Assembly (NCBI GenBank): GCA_021531865.1 | Contig: JAFBIW010000001.1 | Span: forward strand, 186,001 to 250,000 | DNA from: Butyricicoccus pullicaecorum | GTDB taxonomy: Bacteria; Bacillota; Clostridia; Oscillospirales; Butyricicoccaceae | Direction of reading: 5' to 3' | Length of the DNA stretch: 64,000 nucleotides | Part shown: one piece after another, positions 60,521 to 64,000 of the stretch | How positions within the stretch are numbered: position 1 is the stretch's first letter | Layout: the number at the start of each line of letters is the position of its first letter | Position numbers and translations under genes: made by a program | The notes under the pieces: generated by a model | What the model saw: only the letters and a program-made list of their open reading frames with translations | Databases searched by the model: none | Told to the model about the DNA's origin: nothing

Positions 60521-61344
60521 AGATCGAAAAGATCCTGAACAACAATGTTGTCGTGGCGACCGACGAGAACGGCATGGAAACCGTGCTGATGGGGCGCGGG
60601 CTGGCTTTCGGCCGCAAGCCGGGCGACGAGGCGTGCGCCGCGCGGATCGAAAAGCGGTTCACCCTGCACTCCGATCAATTGCAGGACAAGTTCCAGCAGC
60701 TCATTGCCAGCATCCCGCTGCCCCACTTCCTCATGAGCGAGCGCATCATCAACCACGCCAAGATCATGCTGGGCAAGGAGCTGTCGGACAGCATTTACGT
60801 CACCCTGCCCGACCATATTTCGGCCGCGATCAGCCGCTACAAGGAGGGCATCCGCCTGCCCAACCCGCTTTTGTGGGACATCCGGCAGTTTTACAAGGAT
60901 GAATACGAGGTCGGCCTGAAGGCGAACGAGATCGTTCTCGAGGAGACCGGCGTGCAGTTCACCGAGGACGAGGCCGGCTTCATCGCCATGCACTTCGTCA
61001 ACGCGCAGTTGGGCGGCGACATCCGCGAGGTCTACGACATGACCTACCTCATGCAGGAGGTCTTCCGCATCGTGCGCGAGGTCTTCGGCGCCGAGCCCGA
61101 CCGCGATTCGATCGACTACTACCGCTTTGTGACCCACCTGAAATTCTTCGCGCGCCGCATCATGAACGGCGAGCACTACGGCGACGAGGAAGCCGATCTG
61201 CTCGAGGTTGTCCGCTACAAATACCCCAAGGCGTATGCCTGCGCCGAGCGGGTCTGCGCCTACGTGCGTCAGGAAAAGGGCTTCCGCGCCGGCAAGAACG
61301 AGCTGCTCTATCTGACCATACATATCGCCCGGGTGACCGGATGA
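60517..61344 (+). CDS. LicT/BglG-type transcription antiterminator
   Basis: 275 residues. An RNA-binding CAT domain (MKIEKILNNNVVVATDENG, 1-55) is followed by PRD1 (about 65-165; His in LPDHISAAI) and PRD2 (about 170-275; FIAMHFVNAQLG, LTIHIARVTG). When dephosphorylated or phosphorylated at the right His by PTS proteins it binds a RAT hairpin and prevents termination. A RAT site lies 167 bases after its stop, before the EIIA gene. GAGGGGG precedes the ATG; start overlaps cutC. Confidence 0.94.
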   Translation: MKIEKILNNNVVVATDENGMETVLMGRGLAFGRKPGDEACAARIEKRFTLHSDQLQDKFQQLIASIPLPHFLMSERIINHAKIMLGKELSDSIYVTLPDHISAAISRYKEGIRLPNPLLWDIRQFYKDEYEVGLKANEIVLEETGVQFTEDEAGFIAMHFVNAQLGGDIREVYDMTYLMQEVFRIVREVFGAEPDRDSIDYYRFVTHLKFFARRIMNGEHYGDEEADLLEVVRYKYPKAYACAERVCAYVRQEKGFRAGKNELLYLTIHIARVTG

Positions 61345-61405
61345 CGGGGCTGTGAGACACGTCCCACCCGTCCAAAACCCGGAGCTTTTGTGCAAGCCTA
61401 CGAAA

Positions 61406-61440
61406 TTCTCCCGGCTTTTCCGTCGCTTTTGCCGGGAGAA
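61406..61440 (+). terminator. Stem-loop after the antiterminator gene
   Basis: TTCTCCCGGC (61406-61415) and GCCGGGAGAA (61431-61440) form a perfect 10-bp stem, but no T run follows. It may be a weak terminator or stabilise the 3' end. Confidence 0.5.
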
Positions 61441-61446
61441 AAGGGC

Positions 61447-61475
61447 TTGCTTATTTGTGAACAAACTGTTACAAT
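61447..61475 (+). promoter_or_regulatory. Promoter of the EIIA-nagE-nagB operon
   Basis: TTGCTT (61447-61452) and TACAAT (61470-61475) with a 17-base spacer. A perfect inverted repeat TGTTAC-N7-GTAACA (61467-61485) covers the -10 and start point, a candidate repressor site. Confidence 0.7.
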
Positions 61476-61510
61476 ACAGGTAACAAGTGAACAGCATCCC
61501 GATCCCCATT

Positions 61511-61539
61511 GGATTGTTACCGCTTCGGCGGGCAAAACC
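61511..61539 (+). promoter_or_regulatory. Ribonucleic antiterminator (RAT) site
   Basis: GGATTGTTACCGCTTCGG followed by CGGGCAAAACC, the known pattern of LicT/SacY RAT hairpins (GGATTGTTAC...GGCAAAACC). Its last bases (AAAAC) overlap the left arm of the terminator, as needed for mutually exclusive structures. Confidence 0.93.
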
Positions 61540-61576
61540 AGATTTCATGCATCGGCCTGTGGCAGGCCAGTTTTTC
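61534..61576 (+). terminator. Terminator controlled by the RAT site
   Basis: AAAAC (61534-61538) pairs with GTTTT (61570-61574) and, inside, GGCCTG pairs with CAGGCC; TTTTTCT follows. It lies 77 bases before the EIIA gene. Confidence 0.8.
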
Positions 61577-61652
61577 TATGCTGAAATTTGGTTTTTTTAT
61601 TTTCCAAAGGGGCGGCGCGTTCTCCACCGGTCGAAAGAAGAGGTGTTTCTAA

Positions 61653-62147
61653 ATGTTCGGTAAACTGAAAAATCTGTTCGGCGGTTCTTCCGCGATTGAA
61701 ATTGCCAGCCCGGTCGCAGGCAAGGCTGTCCCGCTGAGCGAGGTACCCGATCCCACCTTTGCGCAGGGGATTTTGGGTCAGGGCGCGGCGGTCATCCCGT
61801 CTGAGGGCCGCATCACCGCCCCGGCGGACGGCACGATCGACGTCATGTTCGACACTGGCCACGCGGTCAGCCTGAACACGGCCGACGGCGTCGAACTGCT
61901 CATCCATGTCGGCATCGACACCGTGCAGCTGGGCGGCTCGCACTACAAAGCCCGGTGTAAGGCGGGCGACAAGGTCAAAAAGGGCGACCTTCTGATCGAG
62001 TTCGACCCGGAAGCCATCCGTGCGGACGGCTTCGAGATTATCACCCCGGTCATCGTGTGCAACACCGACGCCTTCGCCTCGGTCTCCCCCGCCGCGGACG
62101 GCGCGGTCACCGCGGGCGACGTCCTGCTCCGTATCGAAAAGAAGTAA
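61653..62147 (+). CDS. crr: PTS EIIA, glucose/N-acetylglucosamine (Crr) type
   Basis: 164 residues. The two active-site His lie in MFDTGHAVSL (near 71) and LLIHVGIDTVQL (near 86). It takes phosphate from HPr and passes it to EIIB. AAGAGGTG precedes the ATG. It is the first gene after the RAT-controlled terminator; the 140 bases to the EIICB gene hold a GC hairpin (CCGCCC/GGGCGG) without T run. Confidence 0.95.
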   Translation: MFGKLKNLFGGSSAIEIASPVAGKAVPLSEVPDPTFAQGILGQGAAVIPSEGRITAPADGTIDVMFDTGHAVSLNTADGVELLIHVGIDTVQLGGSHYKARCKAGDKVKKGDLLIEFDPEAIRADGFEIITPVIVCNTDAFASVSPAADGAVTAGDVLLRIEKK

Positions 62148-62287
62148 TTTCAAATCAAGGTTTCGATCCGCCCGACGGGCGGTTGAAATCGTGTCCTTTC
62201 CCGCCGTTCGGCTCGGCGCATGGGGCACGCAATATACAACCCGGCCGTCTGTACGGCGGCCAAGACAAAAGAGGAGGGGAATCTCTT

Positions 62288-63766
62288 ATGATGAAATTCT
62301 TGCAGAAGCTCGGCAAATCACTGATGCTTCCGGTCGCGGCTCTGCCGATCTGCGGCATCCTGATGGGCCTCGGCTACGCGCTGGCTCCCGGCGTTATGGG
62401 CGTACCCGGCGCTGCGACCAGCGGCGCGATGTACACCATCGGTTTCCTGCTGATCAAGGCCGGCGGCGCCCTGATCGACAACATGGCATGGCTGTTCGTC
62501 ATCGGCGTGGCCGTCGGCCTGTCGGATGACAAGGACGGCACCTCGGCGCTGGCCGGTCTGGTATCCTGGCTGATGATCACCACCCTGCTTTCGACCGGCG
62601 TGGTCACCACCATCATGCCCTCGATCGCGGACGACGCCGTCAAGAGCCTGGCGTTCGGTAAGATCCAGAACGTCTTCATCGCGATCATCGCCGGCATCAT
62701 CGGCGCAACCTGCTACAACAAGTTCAAGAACACCCAGATGCCCGACTGGCTGGCCTTCTTCAGCGGCAAGCGCTGCGTCGCCATCGTCACCGGTCTGGTA
62801 TCCATCGTCGCTTCCGTTGTCCTGCTGTTCATCTGGCCGATCATCTTCGGTGCGCTCGTTGCCGTTGGTAACGCGATCGTCGGCATGGGCGGCATCGGCG
62901 CCGGTATCTATGCGTTCCTCAACCGTCTGCTGATCCCGACCGGTCTGCATCACGCGCTGAACAACGTATTCTGGTTCGACACCATCGGTCTGGGCGACCT
63001 GTCCCACTTCTGGGCGGGCGAGACCTCGGCTGACGTTTCCTGGAGCCTCGGCATGTACATGTCCGGCTTCTTCCCCTGCATGATGTTCGGTATCGCGGGC
63101 GCTGCCGTCGCGATGGTTCAGACCGCCAAGAACAAGAAGGCTGCCATCGGTCTCGTGCTCTCCGCCGCGATCTGTGCGTTCATCTGCGGCGTTACCGAGC
63201 CGTTTGAGTTCGGCTTCATGTTCGCCGCGTTCCCGCTGTACGTTGTTTATTCCGCTCTGTACGGCATCTTCACCGTCATCACCTACTACGTTGGCTTCCG
63301 CGGCGGCTTCTGCTTCTCCGCCGGCGCGACCGACCTCGTCTTCTCGTCCTTCATGCCTGCCGCTGCCAAGACCTGGACGATCATTCCGCTCGGCATCGCC
63401 GCGTTCGTCGTCTTCTATGTTGTCTTCCGCTTCGCGATCGTCAAGTGGAACCTCAAGACCCCGGGCCGTGAGGACGAAGAGGACACCGCAGCCGCCGACA
63501 AGGACGCCGTTCTCTCCAACAACGACTACACCGCCGTTGCAGCCACCATCCTCGAGGGTCTGGGCGGCAAGGAGAACGTCACCTCGCTCGACAACTGCAT
63601 CACCCGTCTGCGCCTCGAGATCAAGGACTACACCGCTGTGGACGAGAAGAAGATCAAGTCCGCCGGTGTTGCAGGCGTCATGCGCCCGTCCAAGACCGCG
63701 GTTCAGGTCATTGTAGGCACCAAGGTCCAGTTCGTAGCCGACGAAATGGCCAAGATGCTCAAGTAA
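62288..63766 (+). CDS. nagE: PTS EIICB, N-acetylglucosamine type
   Basis: 492 residues from the first of two adjacent ATGs, after GAGGAGGGG. A IIC membrane domain with about ten helices begins MMKFLQKLGKSLMLPVAALP (about 10-385). The C-terminal IIB domain has its phosphorylated Cys in LDNCITRLRL (near 440). The glucose-superfamily member is assigned to N-acetylglucosamine because nagB follows directly. The EIIA is supplied by the gene upstream and not fused. Confidence 0.93.
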   Translation: MMKFLQKLGKSLMLPVAALPICGILMGLGYALAPGVMGVPGAATSGAMYTIGFLLIKAGGALIDNMAWLFVIGVAVGLSDDKDGTSALAGLVSWLMITTLLSTGVVTTIMPSIADDAVKSLAFGKIQNVFIAIIAGIIGATCYNKFKNTQMPDWLAFFSGKRCVAIVTGLVSIVASVVLLFIWPIIFGALVAVGNAIVGMGGIGAGIYAFLNRLLIPTGLHHALNNVFWFDTIGLGDLSHFWAGETSADVSWSLGMYMSGFFPCMMFGIAGAAVAMVQTAKNKKAAIGLVLSAAICAFICGVTEPFEFGFMFAAFPLYVVYSALYGIFTVITYYVGFRGGFCFSAGATDLVFSSFMPAAAKTWTIIPLGIAAFVVFYVVFRFAIVKWNLKTPGREDEEDTAAADKDAVLSNNDYTAVAATILEGLGGKENVTSLDNCITRLRLEIKDYTAVDEKKIKSAGVAGVMRPSKTAVQVIVGTKVQFVADEMAKMLK

Positions 63767-63865
63767 TTTTACCCGAGCGATCCATATTCACTCCGCTGGG
63801 CGGCCGCAAGGCCGTCCGGCGGGTCTCCCCCAATCGCCGCCTTCCGGGCGGCTGTTCCGAACCGG

Positions 63866-63889
63866 AAGGGCGGGCTTACGCCCGCCCTT
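63866..63889 (+). terminator. Hairpin between nagE and nagB
   Basis: AAGGGCGGGC (63866-63875) and GCCCGCCCTT (63880-63889) with loop TTAC; the following TATTCATC is a poor U run, so it may lower rather than stop read-through into nagB. Confidence 0.55.
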
Positions 63890-63917
63890 TATTCATCATT
63901 TTGAAGAGGTGTATTCC

Positions 63918-64000
63918 ATGAAAATCATCCGTGCAAAGGACTACAATGACATGAGCCGCAAGGCGGCCAACATCATCTCGGCACAGGTCATCCTGAAGCC
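63918..64000 (+). CDS. nagB: Glucosamine-6-phosphate deaminase, N-terminal 27 residues, cut by window end
   Basis: The ATG follows GAGGTG by 6 bases. The visible residues, MKIIRAKDYNDMSRKAANII then SAQVILK, match the start of NagB. With EIIA and EIICB this gives uptake of N-acetylglucosamine and conversion of glucosamine-6-phosphate to fructose-6-phosphate; nagA would be expected close by outside the window. Confidence 0.88.
   Translation, partial: MKIIRAKDYNDMSRKAANIISAQVILK

Noticed and set aside
61345-61450. Riboswitch before the nag operon
   Set aside because: The structured part is fully explained by the stem-loop after the antiterminator gene and the RAT/terminator pair; no known riboswitch core is visible.

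Overview
The window is a 64 kb piece of a GC-rich bacterial chromosome. Everything seen fits a Clostridia-type Firmicute, probably of the Oscillospirales (Butyricicoccus/Agathobaculum-like gut anaerobes): purine-rich Shine-Dalgarno sites before almost every gene, PRD-type and LicT-type sugar regulators, separate and fused PTS proteins, an [FeFe] hydrogenase, an L7Ae-like protein in the str operon, UPF0210/ACT pairs and CutC. The placement is inference from gene content, with no marker search behind it. Apart from one internally deleted insertion sequence the genes look intact.

Layout. 1-2.4 kb: end of dnaK and dnaJ. 2.4-10.3 kb: a sugar locus with a DeoR regulator, a SorE-like dehydrogenase and a PfkB kinase on the minus strand, a MtlR-type PRD regulator, and on the plus strand a fused mannitol-type EIICBA and a dedicated HPr that lacks the regulatory Ser46. 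10.3-11 kb: a deletion derivative of an IS3-family element, apparently sitting inside the terminator of the PTS operon. 11-24.9 kb: housekeeping genes (UPF0210/ACT, hemW, lepA, citrate synthase, tadA, an alanine symporter, mreB, comF, recD2). 25-37.5 kb: tuf, fusA, rpsG, rpsL, L7Ae-like, rpoC and rpoB, all on the minus strand, with good promoters before rpoB and the L7Ae gene. 37.7-44.4 kb: a secreted polysaccharide deacetylase, an amino-acid ABC transporter, and an MBOAT/SGNH acyltransferase pair. 44.4-48 kb: a two-gene [FeFe]-hydrogenase operon whose partner fuses a NuoF-type iron-sulfur domain to a GltD-like flavoprotein. 48-53 kb: a very long Sel1-repeat protein, a PspA/TPM-like envelope-stress pair, and a tRNA-Pro followed by a 142-bp tandem array derived from its own 3' end. 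53-58.5 kb: nnrD, a lipoprotein with an apparent CTG start, alr, a MazF toxin without MazE, small exported proteins and an EamA transporter. 58.5-64 kb: a palindromic MITE-like element, tRNA-Leu, a short cis-prenyltransferase, CutC, and an N-acetylglucosamine operon (LicT-type antiterminator, RAT site, EIIA, EIICB, nagB) cut by the window end.

The least explained signals are non-coding. Element A (about 190 bp, after dnaJ and after the UPF0210 gene) is a string of hairpins whose stems differ in sequence yet keep pairing. Element B is exactly 156 bp in both copies (38.9 and 57.5 kb), sits between convergent genes, differs at only ten positions and is highly structured. The tRNA-Pro array looks like accumulated attachment-site scars. 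The 58.5-kb palindrome has perfect 8-bp terminal repeats. These, with the Arg46 HPr, the orphan MazF and the hydrogenase fusion, are the items most worth following.
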